Source: Bacteroidales bacterium UBA5281
GTDB lineage: Bacteria > Bacteroidota > Bacteroidia > Bacteroidales > Lentimicrobiaceae
Assembly (NCBI GenBank): GCA_002410555.1
Contig: DHSR01000019.1
Coordinates: forward strand, 54,020-84,127
Length of the DNA: 30,108 nt
Direction: 5' to 3'
This document shows, in pieces, positions 1 to 8,171 of this stretch. Under the pieces are notes generated by a model, which was not told the origin of the DNA, did no database searches, and saw only the letters and a list, made by a program, of their open reading frames with translations. The translations under genes and the position numbers were made by a program. Positions within the stretch are counted from its first letter, which is position 1, and the number at the start of each line of letters is the position of its first letter.

Positions 1-90
1 GTGATTGGTGATTGGTGATTGGTTATTGGTAATTGGTGATTGGTGATTGGTCATTGGTGATTGGTGATTGGTGACTTGTAATTGGTGACT
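1..90. repeat. Heptamer tandem repeat, GTGATTG type
   Basis: The unit GTGATTG is repeated about twelve times in strict 7-bp register, with single-base variants (GTTATTG, GTAATTG, GTCATTG, GTGACTT). It fills the left edge and continues off the window. It has the same 7-bp period as the arrays near 4.7-5.8 kb but a different unit. It resembles in style the heptameric STRR repeats described in cyanobacteria; that is an analogy only. No reading frame is supported here. Confidence 0.9.
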
Positions 91-101
91 GAAAATTAGA
101 G

Positions 102-186
102 CTAATCACTATTCACTATTTACTAATTACTATTTACTATTTACTATTTACTATTTACTAATCACGATTCACTAATCACTAATCAC
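102..186. repeat. Heptamer tandem repeat, ACTATTT/ACTAATC type
   Basis: About eleven 7-bp units of ACTATTT, ACTAATT or ACTAATC follow the GTGATTG array. The edge units (ACTAATCAC) are roughly the reverse complement of the GTGATTG unit, so the two arrays partly face each other. The array runs into the 3' end of the dehydratase gene: that protein's last residues and its stop codon (at 172-174) are written in repeat units. The repeat has therefore spread into, or replaced, the original gene end. Confidence 0.88.
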
Positions 187-1188
187 GTCTTCCTGAACAA
201 GAGGCAATTTTAGCAACAACTCCTTCATTCCTTCTACATCTAATCTCCGGGTGTTGTGCGAATGATAATCATCAAATTCGGCGATTTCTTCTTTGCCTTC
301 CACAAAGTATTTATCATAATTCAGGTCGCGGTTATCGGCCGGGACCCGGAAATAATTGCCAGCATCTTTTGCCTTTGCCATTTCTTCACGGGTAACAAGT
401 GTTTCATATAATTTTTCTCCATGGCGGGTTCCTATGGTACGAACGGGTGTATCAGTTTTATAAATTAATTTTAAAGCTTCTGCCAATACGCTCAATGTAG
501 CAGCAGGAGCTTTCTGCACAAACAAATCACCGCTTTCTCCATGCTGAAATGCATATAGAACCAGGTCTACTGCATCATTGAGCGTCATCATAAAGCGGGT
601 CATGTTTGCATCGGTGAGGGTGATTTCCTTCCCTGCCTTTATCTGATCTACCCATAGGGGGATAACCGAACCGCGGCTGGCCATCACATTACCGTATCGG
701 GTGCAGCAAATTGTAGTGGTAGGATGATCACCCAGAGATCGCGCTTTGGCAATAGCCACTTTTTCCATCATGGCCTTGCTAATGCCCATAGCATTGATGG
801 GATAGGCTGCCTTATCCGTGCTAAGTACCACTACATTCTTTACGCCGTGCTGTATGGCCGAATCAAGCACATTCTCCGTTCCAAAAACATTGGTCCTTAC
901 TGCCTGTATTGGGAAAAACTCACATGAGGGCACCTGTTTGAGGGCTGCAGCGTGAAAAATTAAATCAACGCCAATCATGGCACCATCTATACTGCGCTTA
1001 TCGCGGACATCCCCGATATAAAACTTTACCTTGGGGTTGTTAAGCCGGTGGCGCATATCGTCCTGTTTCTTCTCATCGCGACTGAAAATGCGGATTTCTT
1101 TAATGTCGGTATCAAGAAAACGATCAAGTACCGCATTTCCGAAGGAGCCGGTACCACCGGTGATTAAGAGTGTTTTATTTTTGAACAT
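172..1188 (-). CDS. fnlA: UDP-N-acetylglucosamine 4,6-dehydratase/5-epimerase (FnlA/CapE/WbjB type)
   Basis: A 338-residue short-chain dehydrogenase of the FnlA/CapE/WbjB group. These enzymes convert UDP-GlcNAc in the cytosol to UDP-4-keto-6-deoxy intermediates with 5-epimerisation, the first step to UDP-L-FucNAc. The NAD(P) loop GGTGSFG is at residues 11-17, followed by FSRDEKKQ (35-42) and HAAALKQVP (79-87). The catalytic stretch STDKAAYPINAMGISK ends at residue 138. It has K126, M134 and K138, so Met replaces the usual SDR Tyr, as in CapE; this separates it from PseB, which keeps Tyr. Length is near that of the family, slightly short at the C-terminus, where the last residues are encoded by heptamer repeats. 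It is the last gene of the cluster in the window. Partners fnlB/capF and fnlC/capG are not seen and may lie to the left. Confidence 0.9.
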   Translation of the reverse strand: MFKNKTLLITGGTGSFGNAVLDRFLDTDIKEIRIFSRDEKKQDDMRHRLNNPKVKFYIGDVRDKRSIDGAMIGVDLIFHAAALKQVPSCEFFPIQAVRTNVFGTENVLDSAIQHGVKNVVVLSTDKAAYPINAMGISKAMMEKVAIAKARSLGDHPTTTICCTRYGNVMASRGSVIPLWVDQIKAGKEITLTDANMTRFMMTLNDAVDLVLYAFQHGESGDLFVQKAPAATLSVLAEALKLIYKTDTPVRTIGTRHGEKLYETLVTREEMAKAKDAGNYFRVPADNRDLNYDKYFVEGKEEIAEFDDYHSHNTRRLDVEGMKELLLKLPLVQEDVISD

Positions 1189-1225
1189 AATGTTGTTTTG
1201 TTTTACAAAGTATCATAGAGAATAA

Positions 1226-1346
1226 TATTTCACAGTGTTTCACAGTGTATGACACAGAGTTTCGCAGAGTTTTTTATTTTTTTTTAAATTTTCACTGTGT
1301 AACTCTGTGCAACCAAAAAATTCACTTTGCAACTCTGTTTCACAGT
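1226..1346. repeat. Intergenic CACAGTG/CACAGAG repeat cluster
   Basis: The gap between the dehydratase and the next GT is made of short repeated words: TTTCACAGTG occurs twice in tandem (1228-1247), then CACAGAG and GCAGAG, then a T/A-rich spacer. After the spacer come opposite-strand words CACTGTG, ACTCTGTG, AACTCTGTTTCACAG. Imperfect inverted pairing across the poly-T centre is possible. The right edge overlaps the last codons of the GT gene at 1340. It looks like a dispersed Bacteroidota intergenic repeat; a role in termination is conceivable but not shown. Confidence 0.65.
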
Positions 1347-2548
1347 AAAGATTCGTACAATGAAAGGTATTCAAGATATTTATTGTCCTTGTTGAAATGC
1401 TGTTCAGCGCGGCTACGGCAACTAATCAAATAGTGAGGTTTGCCCCGTTGAATTACTTCTTTTATACGGGCTACCAGGCCGGTGGTATCTCCCACAGCAA
1501 CTACAAAGCCGGTGTTTTCATCCAGCGCTTCCGGACTACCTCCGGTTTTATAAGTAATAACCGGAGTTCCTGAGGCCAGGGCTTCCAGATTGGTTGTGGG
1601 GAAAGTATCTGCATAGGTTGGATTTACAAAAACAGCCGCAGTTGCATATAAGGCAGCCAATTCATGCACAGTTTCAGTACGCTTTATGCCTATTATTGTT
1701 TCGGGCAAGCGCTTCATTTCACTATCATTCAACCCCACAAGCACAATAGTTGCCTGATCCTTAATTAAATCATTTAAAATAAGGAAATCATCCAATCCCT
1801 TATACTTTCCCCATACACTGGCAACGCCCAGTACAAGCGGTTTATTTCCAAAACGTTTTATTTTTCTGGATTCATCCAGCATATTGTCCGGATTAAATTG
1901 ATTCAGGTCGATACCATTGTGAATAACCTGAACAGGATATTGGTTTAGAAAAGATCGTTTAAACTCCCCGGCCAGCCAGTATGAAGGGCTTACAAAGTTC
2001 AACTTAGGCAAACTGGTGAAAATTGCCTTCTTATCTCTAAAGTTTCGCGGTGAATTGTCGAGACCCCAGCTTGCAGGGTATGATCTTTTCTTGGGGCAGT
2101 GATGACACTTTGTTTCCCATTTATAGCAATTGGCGGTAACATAATGGCTGCAATGTCCGGTAAAAGCCCAGCAATCATGCAGTGTCCAGACGACAGGCTT
2201 ACCCCTGCTTTTCAGAAAATCAAAAAGAACTCTGATATTAATATAGTATCCATGCAGACTATGCAGGTGTATAATGTCAGGATTAATAAGATCAACTTCC
2301 TTCACAAAGCGGCGGGTGGCTGCATTTGAGCCGAAACCATGTCTGTCCAAAGTCCGGGTAAGAATAACATGCTTCATTTGATCATAGCGCGACCCGATCT
2401 TTACCGGAGTTGAAGCAATGGGCCTGGGAGCGCGTCCATATCCAAAATAAGATTCATGTCCGTTTGCTATCGCCACTTTACCAATTTCCTCGGCAATCCG
2501 GCCGGGAGCATCGGTGGTGAGTGCGGAATTAATCTGCAGTATTCTCAA
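1340..2548 (-). CDS. GT4 glycosyltransferase with Cys-rich insert (WcaC-like)
   Basis: A 402-residue GT-B fold glycosyltransferase of family GT4, expected to add one sugar to the lipid-linked repeat unit at the cytosolic membrane face. The N-terminus MRILQINSALTTDAPGRIAEE holds the acceptor-domain start. HDCW..TGHC..Y then C..W...C..CP gives cysteines at 126, 133, 141, 148 and 151, a pattern shared with the genes at 5803, 13563 and (in part) 25792. The donor-domain motif is DTFPTTNLE (314-322), where Asp replaces the first Glu of the usual E-x7-E, followed by a TGGSPEAL motif. It lies 9 bp downstream of the methyltransferase and is probably co-transcribed. It is a more distant paralogue of the two cassette 'a' GTs (5803 and 13563). 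Donor and acceptor cannot be read from sequence. Confidence 0.88.
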   Translation of the reverse strand: MRILQINSALTTDAPGRIAEEIGKVAIANGHESYFGYGRAPRPIASTPVKIGSRYDQMKHVILTRTLDRHGFGSNAATRRFVKEVDLINPDIIHLHSLHGYYINIRVLFDFLKSRGKPVVWTLHDCWAFTGHCSHYVTANCYKWETKCHHCPKKRSYPASWGLDNSPRNFRDKKAIFTSLPKLNFVSPSYWLAGEFKRSFLNQYPVQVIHNGIDLNQFNPDNMLDESRKIKRFGNKPLVLGVASVWGKYKGLDDFLILNDLIKDQATIVLVGLNDSEMKRLPETIIGIKRTETVHELAALYATAAVFVNPTYADTFPTTNLEALASGTPVITYKTGGSPEALDENTGFVVAVGDTTGLVARIKEVIQRGKPHYLISCRSRAEQHFNKDNKYLEYLSLYESLL

Positions 2549-2557
2549 TGGTGGTAA

Positions 2558-3520
2558 TTATTGACTTTTCTGTCCGACAAAATAACCTACAGTTGTGCTG
2601 AGATCATCATCTGAAATATTCCGGAACTTTTGGGCAAGATTATTTCTCGAAAGATCATTTGGCAGGGTATCCTTTGATACGTAAAGCAGTTTCAGCTGAT
2701 TCTTCTTAAATAAATCAATATAGTAACTGTGCGGATTCCTGTTTACAGAAAACTTTCGTCCACCAACCATAATTTTCCATTCCCAATCCGGTATGGTCCA
2801 ATGCCCATTCCATGCCTTTGTGTAGCCTAATGACCGATAATCGATAATATGCGAAACAAAACCACCCGGTTTTAGCCAATGATCCATGGTAACGGCTGCC
2901 TCCTCAATTTCATCAATATGCTGCAAGACCACATGCGAAAATATAAAATCAATGGCATATGGAACGATAACATCCTCACCATGCCAGGGAACTTTATATT
3001 GAATAAATTCATTCCGATGGCTAGTCGGACTTTGCAATTCTTTCCGAATCATTTGAAGACGTTCCGGACTCAAAGCTTCCTTTAATAACTGATCTGTAAG
3101 AATGTTATGTGGGAAAGAATGATCCTCCAGTACCGGTTTAAGTAAAGGAAATTCACCATTTCCGGGAATAGCTTCTTTTTTCTGAAATAATGTGACAAGT
3201 TCATCAAATACCTTCAAATTCCGTTCGGTATTCCAATATTCAATGGCCTCCAGGGCAAAATAGCTTTGCACCCCTGACAATAACGCGGCCAGCCCTACAC
3301 CCAGAGAATCTCCGGGTCCAATTTCAGCCACCTGTGCCGGTATTTTGCCTCCATTAAATTTTGCGAGCAACAACAAATGCCGCATCCAGACTGCATAACA
3401 ATAGCGGGCACTTGCCGTACCTCCCGCAGCAATGGGCAACATTCGGGTGATGAAAGGGGAATATTTCATCGTTCCTACGATGATTGGTTTTAATCTGGCA
3501 CCCTGAAATGGCAATCTCAT
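2558..3520 (-). CDS. Class I SAM-dependent methyltransferase (putative)
   Basis: A 320-residue protein with the Rossmann-type SAM motif VAEIGPGDSLG at residues 64-74, an acidic strand-2 end near ALEAIEYW (89-96), a motif-IV/post region DFIFSHVVLQHI (191-202) and LKPGG (216-220) before the last strands. These are typical of class I methyltransferases. No signal peptide or transmembrane segment is apparent, so a cytosolic enzyme acting on a sugar nucleotide or lipid-linked glycan is likely. A large insert separates the SAM motif from motif IV (about residues 100-190), so it is not a minimal Methyltransf_11 protein. It sits 17 bp after the deacetylase-like gene and 9 bp before a GT4, which suggests O- or N-methylation of the same glycan. 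The substrate is unknown. Confidence 0.75.
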   Translation of the reverse strand: MRLPFQGARLKPIIVGTMKYSPFITRMLPIAAGGTASARYCYAVWMRHLLLLAKFNGGKIPAQVAEIGPGDSLGVGLAALLSGVQSYFALEAIEYWNTERNLKVFDELVTLFQKKEAIPGNGEFPLLKPVLEDHSFPHNILTDQLLKEALSPERLQMIRKELQSPTSHRNEFIQYKVPWHGEDVIVPYAIDFIFSHVVLQHIDEIEEAAVTMDHWLKPGGFVSHIIDYRSLGYTKAWNGHWTIPDWEWKIMVGGRKFSVNRNPHSYYIDLFKKNQLKLLYVSKDTLPNDLSRNNLAQKFRNISDDDLSTTVGYFVGQKSQ

Positions 3521-3537
3521 AACTTAAAGAATTAAGG

Positions 3538-4692
3538 TTATAAACTCCGGGAATTCAGATCGTCTGTTTGTATGTATGCCCCCAACTCATCGGAGGTCAT
3601 AAATTCCACCTCAGGCCATCTTTTAACTATTTCATTCAATAAATTTTTCAGCAATTTTAGATTTTGATCCCTGTTTTCGGGATGAATGCTTCCCATGTAA
3701 TTCAACCGGTGGGAGGCAATAATGGCCGGTTTATTCATCCTGAAGGCTGCGCTCATACGTTGCAGGCAATAGCCAATATGATCGGTATCGGGCCCCATTA
3801 AAGCCGGTTCAAAATAGGCATTGCGCGTAAGGTAAAGCTGATTCTGTGCATTTTCCTGCCCGATATAATGAAGGGACTTTTTAAAATAATGTTTCCCGTT
3901 TTCCATGGCTGGACTCAGTTGCTGAACCACCCCCTGAATGTATTTCACCCCACCCTGGTGAAGTACGCTTTCGATTTCTTTGTCCCAAACATAACAACAG
4001 GCAATAAAAGAGCGGGAATCATAACCAAAAATCTCCTTAAATAATTTTAATCCTTCTTGAATTACCTGTGGTTTTGTCTCTTTTTCTTCCGGTGAAAAAT
4101 GATCCAGGGCTTCCATATAACCAAACCGCATCTCATTTGGTTCAGAGCTAATGCTGATCATGTTGTGATCGAATGCATGACGCAACATTTTATCATTTTG
4201 CTGTAAGCCAAGCAACCAGCGATCAACATTCAGGTGCTCCCGCCCGTGAAACTGGGGATGAAAAACGCCGGCAGCTATGCCTTCTTTCCACAATTTAAAA
4301 CTATTGGTATGATCCGGATAACGTTTTAAGGTAGTTGTGAATGGCTCATAGAAATATTCCCTAAAATCAGCTGCCCTGATCTTATCAAAATCCGGATTGG
4401 CAACAATGGTATTTGCAGTTATAACCACAGACCGCCCATTGCTGTCCTTTGTGGAAGACAACACTTCAAAAAGCAGGGAAAGGTCCTCTTCGGTGGCGAG
4501 GTTGTCAACCTTCATAAACGGATCCAGATCCACCGCATAACCTTCCTTTAAAAGTTTATCATAAACCACACGGGATGGCATGCGTATGCTTCCCCAGTCA
4601 TCCGATTCAATCACCACAATCTTCTTGCGGGTACGCCAACCCGGCAGGTTCTGCAAATGACTGATTATGGTTTTTTTTAGTTTGAAGAGCAT
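3538..4692 (-). CDS. NodB/CE4-like polysaccharide deacetylase-family protein (DAC paralogue 1)
   Basis: A 384-residue member of a family present five times in this window. The shared order is an N-terminal NLPGWRTRKK tail (15-24), IVVIESDDWGS (25-35, Asp31-Asp32), TANTIVANPDF (92-102), HPQFHGREHLN (145-155; His149-x3-His153), RNAYFEP (290-296) and SHRLN (327-331, His328). An Asp pair, an H-x3-H and a late His match in order the metal and catalytic motifs of NodB/CE4 deacetylases (TFDDG, HxxxH, late LxH), but the motif words differ, so the assignment is inference. No signal peptide is seen, so it is probably cytosolic and acts on precursors rather than on finished polymer. Its leader lies inside a heptamer-repeat region with a core repeat also found upstream of the four-helix bundle gene. 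The best closest homologue in the window is the gene at 20653. Confidence 0.7.
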   Translation of the reverse strand: MLFKLKKTIISHLQNLPGWRTRKKIVVIESDDWGSIRMPSRVVYDKLLKEGYAVDLDPFMKVDNLATEEDLSLLFEVLSSTKDSNGRSVVITANTIVANPDFDKIRAADFREYFYEPFTTTLKRYPDHTNSFKLWKEGIAAGVFHPQFHGREHLNVDRWLLGLQQNDKMLRHAFDHNMISISSEPNEMRFGYMEALDHFSPEEKETKPQVIQEGLKLFKEIFGYDSRSFIACCYVWDKEIESVLHQGGVKYIQGVVQQLSPAMENGKHYFKKSLHYIGQENAQNQLYLTRNAYFEPALMGPDTDHIGYCLQRMSAAFRMNKPAIIASHRLNYMGSIHPENRDQNLKLLKNLLNEIVKRWPEVEFMTSDELGAYIQTDDLNSRSL

Positions 4693-5174
4693 GATGATAG
4701 TTTTTGGCGGTTGGTCTTTGGCGGTTGATCTTTGGCGGTTGGTCTTTGGTCTTTGGATATTAGTCTTTGGAGGTGTGTCTTATTAGGTTGGGCTTTCTAA
4801 ATAGCTTTTCGTCTTTGGGTAGTGTTCGGTTAGCAATAATTTCAAAGGCAGTACTAAAGCAATTAAAACTCGAGTGAACCAAAAACCAAAGACTAATGAC
4901 TAACTATCTAAACTCACTAACTCCCTCACCAAAGACCAAAGACTAAAGACCTAAATTTACCGACTCCGGCACCAAAGACCAAAGACTAACTATCTATACT
5001 TACTAACTCCCTCACTAAAGAACAAAGACTAAGACCTAAATTTACCGACTCCGGCACCAAAGACCAAAGACTAAAGACCTAAATTTACCGACTCCGGCAC
5101 CAAAGTCCAAAGACTAAAGTCCAAAGACTAACTATCTATACTTACTAACTCCCCCACCAAAGACCAAAGTCCAG
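4693..5174. repeat. Heptamer-repeat region 1 (GGTCTTT arm, core, ACCAAAG arm)
   Basis: This 482-bp gap has no gene. Next to the deacetylase start lies an arm of GGTCTTT and GGCGGTT heptamers, often alternating as 14-bp units (about 4698-4771). A ~97-bp non-repetitive core follows (4772-4868). Then comes a long arm of ACCAAAG, ACTAAAG and related heptamers (about 4876-5172), the reverse complement of GGTCTTT. The long arm holds higher-order repeats: a block reading CTAAATTTACCGACTCCGGC occurs three times (starting near 4951, 5036 and 5079), and a CTAACTATCTA...ACTAACTCCC block also occurs three times. The opposite-facing arms could fold into a very long imperfect hairpin. Confidence 0.88.
4772..4868. 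repeat. Core direct repeat, copy 1
   Basis: Begins GGTGTGTCTTATTAGG and ends GTACTAAAGCAATTAAAA. It aligns along its whole length, in the same orientation, with 5584-5679. Both copies sit between a GGTCTTT-type arm and an ACCAAAG-type arm, directly upstream of a minus-strand start codon (deacetylase here, four-helix bundle gene in copy 2). It may be a transferred leader or promoter region, but no clean TAnnTTTG element was found in it. Confidence 0.8.
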
Positions 5175-5546
5175 TTAACCTTTGGAGAGCGGTGGCTCTA
5201 ATATTGCAGTACGTAACCTATTAGTTTGTTTTTGAATAATGGCAAGTTCTGCCAATAGTTTTTCGAAAGTTTCTTTTTCAAGGTAACCAATTTGATTAGA
5301 GATGATGAGTTGGGTTTCTACTTCAAAGGCCGATCCTATTGCAATGTCCAGAAAACGGGCAAAGTCAATTGAAGTTCTTCGGGATGAACCTTCTGCAATA
5401 CTGGAAGGAATGGAAACCGCTGCACGTTGCAACTGACTGCATAGACCATACCTTTCTTTGCCAGGGAATTGTTCTGTAATCCGATAGATCTCTTTCGCAA
5501 ATTCTACTGATTTCTGCCAGACGGCCAGGTTACGGAAGTCGCGCAT
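5175..5546 (-). CDS. Four-helix bundle protein (23S rRNA intervening-sequence protein / S23 family)
   Basis: A 123-residue, probably all-helical protein of the family first found in 23S rRNA intervening sequences (TIGR02436-type). Diagnostic stretches are MRDFRNLAVWQKS at the start, FPGKERYGLCSQLQRAAVSI, then SIAEGSSRR and FARFLDIAIGSAFEVETQ. Length is normal. Members form small oligomeric four-helix bundles. A cellular role is not established, although a relative (Avd) assists diversity-generating retroelements. It has no evident link to polysaccharide synthesis. It is isolated between two heptamer-repeat regions, each with a copy of the same ~97-bp core, which suggests that gene plus repeats arrived as a unit. 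Its stop codon abuts the ACCAAAG array. Confidence 0.9.
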   Translation of the reverse strand: MRDFRNLAVWQKSVEFAKEIYRITEQFPGKERYGLCSQLQRAAVSIPSSIAEGSSRRTSIDFARFLDIAIGSAFEVETQLIISNQIGYLEKETFEKLLAELAIIQKQTNRLRTAILEPPLSKG

Positions 5547-5802
5547 GATGTTGGTCTTTAGATGTTGACTATTATTCGTTGGCGGTGTGCCTTATGAGAT
5601 TAGGCTTTATAGAAGCTTTTCGCCTTTGAGTTGTGCTCGGTTAGCGAAAATTTCAAAGAAAGTACTAAAGCAATTAAAAAATTAAAAAAAACCAATTGAG
5701 CGGACCAAAGACCAAAGACCAAAGACCAAAGACTAATGACCAAAGGCCAAAGACTAAATACCAAAGACTAAAGACCAAAGACCAAAGACCAAAGACTAAA
5801 GA
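5547..5802. repeat. Heptamer-repeat region 2 (short arm, core, ACCAAAG arm)
   Basis: Same architecture as the 4693-5174 region but shorter. A brief TTGGTCTTTAG stretch lies next to the four-helix bundle start codon, then the core repeat (5584-5679), an A-rich stretch, then about fifteen ACCAAAG/ACTAAAG heptamers (5703-5812). The array runs a few bases into the stop end of the next GT gene (5803), whose last two codons (Gly-Phe) are repeat-derived. No gene is seen here. Confidence 0.88.
5584..5679. repeat. Core direct repeat, copy 2
   Basis: Begins GGTGTGCCTTATGAGATTAGG and ends GTACTAAAGCAATTAAAA. It is collinear with 4772-4868 at a spacing of 812 bp, with substitutions but almost no gaps. 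It sits directly upstream of the four-helix bundle gene and is probably that gene's native leader. Confidence 0.8.
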
Positions 5803-7017
5803 CTAAAAACCAATCATCTCCTCATACAGCTTCAGATAACTGCCATTTGCATCCTCCTTTTTGTATAGATTTAATGCCCTTTGACGGCAAGCTTCGCTCA
5901 TTTGTTCTCTGGGCTGAGCCAAAATATTATGGATTGCTCTCATCAGTCCGTCAATATCTCCTTTATTAACAACCGCCCCTGTATGCGCATCCACCGCTTC
6001 CGGGCTCCCTCCGGTATTGTAGGTAATCACCGGCGTACCACAGGCCAGGGCTTCCAGATTGGTAGTTGGAAAATTATCCTGCCAGGTTGGATTAACAAAC
6101 ACATCAGCAGCGGAGTATAATGCCGCCAGTTCTTCTACATTTTCGGTGCGGGCAATGCCGCGGATGTTTTCCGGCAGCTTGTCTTGTTGTTTCTGATCCA
6201 GTCCGACAAGAAAAATCTGATATTCTTCTCCCAGAATCTTACTCAATGCAATAAAATCGTTGAGTCCCTTTCGGGGCGCCCAGATGTACGCTACGCCAAG
6301 GATCAACTTTTTATCGCCAAATCCATATTTTTCCCCAACGGCGGCAGAAGGCATTGGCTTAAAAACGGCAGTATTTACTCCATTATTAATCACCTTTACG
6401 GGATAACTACTTAAAAAAGATTGCTTTACCAGGCCAGCCAGCCAGGCGGAAGGGGTTACCAGCGTAAGATTCTTCACCCCATTAAAAATGACTTTTTTCT
6501 CCGCATAGTTTTTTCTTGAACGGTCAACAAACCAGCTTGCAGGATAGGCTCTTTTGCTGGGACAGTCAAAGCAACCGGTTTTCCATTTATCACACCCCAC
6601 AATATCAAAATAACTGCAATGGCCGGTAAACGACCAGCAATCGTGAAGGGTATAAACGACAGGCTTACCGGCTTGTTTCAGATAATCAAACAATAGCTTC
6701 ATATGCAGGTAGTACCCATGCACATTGTGAATATGAATTACATCGGGATCAATTGATTTAATGGTCTTTATAAATTTAAGGGTAGAAGGCCCGGAACCAT
6801 AGGCATGCAGATCCAGGGTTCTGGTCAATAATGCATGTGCATAAAAATCATCTTTACTGCCAATTTTGATGGCCTCAGATTGTGTCCCATTTTTCCCAAG
6901 ATCACTGTAACCTATATAGCTCTGATGTCCCTGAGATTGCAGGTGTTGCCCTATCTCCTCTGCAATCCGGCCAATGGCCCCGGTATTCAGCGTAGGGCTT
7001 ATTTGCAGTATTTTCAT
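5803..7017 (-). CDS. GT4 glycosyltransferase, cassette gene 'a', copy A
   Basis: A 404-residue GT4 enzyme of the WcaC-like type. It starts MKILQISPTLNTGAIGRIAEE, then HIHNVHGYYLHMK (95-107), then the cysteine pattern HDCWSFTGHC (C127, C134), GCDKW (C142) and C..CPSKRAYPASW (C149, C152). The donor site has DNFPTTNLE (314-322; Asp replaces the first Glu of E-x7-E) and CGTPVITYNTGGSPEA. It overlaps the upstream gene by 4 bp (ATGA), so the two are translationally coupled. It closely matches the gene at 13563 along its full length, and both lie last in a cassette DAC > GT4b > GT4a. The two copies may use similar donors on different acceptors. Confidence 0.9.
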   Translation of the reverse strand: MKILQISPTLNTGAIGRIAEEIGQHLQSQGHQSYIGYSDLGKNGTQSEAIKIGSKDDFYAHALLTRTLDLHAYGSGPSTLKFIKTIKSIDPDVIHIHNVHGYYLHMKLLFDYLKQAGKPVVYTLHDCWSFTGHCSYFDIVGCDKWKTGCFDCPSKRAYPASWFVDRSRKNYAEKKVIFNGVKNLTLVTPSAWLAGLVKQSFLSSYPVKVINNGVNTAVFKPMPSAAVGEKYGFGDKKLILGVAYIWAPRKGLNDFIALSKILGEEYQIFLVGLDQKQQDKLPENIRGIARTENVEELAALYSAADVFVNPTWQDNFPTTNLEALACGTPVITYNTGGSPEAVDAHTGAVVNKGDIDGLMRAIHNILAQPREQMSEACRQRALNLYKKEDANGSYLKLYEEMIGF

Positions 7018-8171
7018 GGCAACTTAGCTTTGCCTTCAATCAAATCATATACCTGCTGCAGAATAACTTCATCATCAAAAATCAGCTTCCGGGCAGCGGA
7101 GCGCTTTTGGTAGTATTGTAGTTTCTCCGGTTTTTCGATCAGTTGTTTCAATCCTTCGGCAATGGCGACCGCTGACTGCTGTACCATAATACCATATTCA
7201 CCATTGGCCACCAGTTCGCGGCAACCGCTGCAATCGGTAACCACTACAGGCAACTCCAGTACTATAGCTTCACACAAAGCGGTGGGCCAGCCCTCTGAAA
7301 TCGAGGTCATGACAAACACATCTGACTCTTTCATATAGGGATAAGGATTAAACCGGAAGCCACACAGTTCAACTTCATCCTCCAGACCCAAATCGCGAAT
7401 GAGTGCATGCAGACTTTCCTCCAGATAACCATTGCCTAAAATCCGGATTTTAAATTTAAGGTTTTCTTCTTTTAACAACATGGCTGCCTGAATCAGCTTA
7501 TCGTATCCCTTCACCGGCAACAATACGCCAACTGCCACAATATTGGTCACCTTAGAATCGAAAGAAACATCCAATTCCATATCAGAACGTGTATGTATTT
7601 CTTCGATATTTAACAGATTAAGAATAACATGGGTTGAACGCATGCGGCCAAAAATCTCCTCAAATTCACGCCGGCTGTCATTGGATACAAATACTATGTC
7701 ATCGAGCTTACCATACCGGTGGCGGGTAATTCTCTTTTTATATGCCCCTTTATAGAACCGCCCAAAGTTGCTGTAAGTCTTATAACTTGAATGTACCCAG
7801 GTAATCTTCCGTTTTACTTTTTTCCCTAAGAAAAACAAAAAGTCGGTATAGGCACTGTCCAGAAATGATATCCCAACATCGTAATGTTCCCGCACCTGCG
7901 CATTTACCACTAAGCGGAGATACAGATTAAGATTAAATTTAACATGCAATTTTATCAATAACCGCGAAAACAGAATATGATTAAACAGCCGGATCACTTT
8001 TACCTGCTGCGGCACTTCCTTAAAATAAATGCCCCGGTTTTCTACCACACACAAATGTACTTCAAACCGTGTAAAATCGAACATTTTCAACATATTGGTC
8101 AATACACGCTCTGCGCCCCCCTCTTCCAGGGAATGAATAAGAAACAATACTTTTGTGCGGGAAGAACTCAT
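7014..8171 (-). CDS. GT4 glycosyltransferase, cassette gene 'b', copy A
   Basis: A 385-residue GT-B enzyme of GT4. The N-terminal loop SLEEGGAERVL (14-24) is a classic GT4 motif. The donor half has VGVLLPVKGYDKLI (214-227), RILGNG (243-248), and SEGWPTALCE with the E-x7-E pair E293/E301, followed by TDCSGCREL. No membrane segment is obvious, so it is expected at the inner face of the membrane. It is joined by 4-bp ATGA overlaps to the deacetylase-like gene upstream and to GT4 'a' downstream, so the three are made together. The paralogue at 14774 has the same neighbours in the same order. The sugar donor is unknown. Confidence 0.9.
   Translation of the reverse strand: MSSSRTKVLFLIHSLEEGGAERVLTNMLKMFDFTRFEVHLCVVENRGIYFKEVPQQVKVIRLFNHILFSRLLIKLHVKFNLNLYLRLVVNAQVREHYDVGISFLDSAYTDFLFFLGKKVKRKITWVHSSYKTYSNFGRFYKGAYKKRITRHRYGKLDDIVFVSNDSRREFEEIFGRMRSTHVILNLLNIEEIHTRSDMELDVSFDSKVTNIVAVGVLLPVKGYDKLIQAAMLLKEENLKFKIRILGNGYLEESLHALIRDLGLEDEVELCGFRFNPYPYMKESDVFVMTSISEGWPTALCEAIVLELPVVVTDCSGCRELVANGEYGIMVQQSAVAIAEGLKQLIEKPEKLQYYQKRSAARKLIFDDEVILQQVYDLIEGKAKLP

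Noticed and set aside
1..186. CRISPR array at the left edge
   Set aside because: The units are contiguous 7-bp repeats with no spacers, and there are no cas genes.
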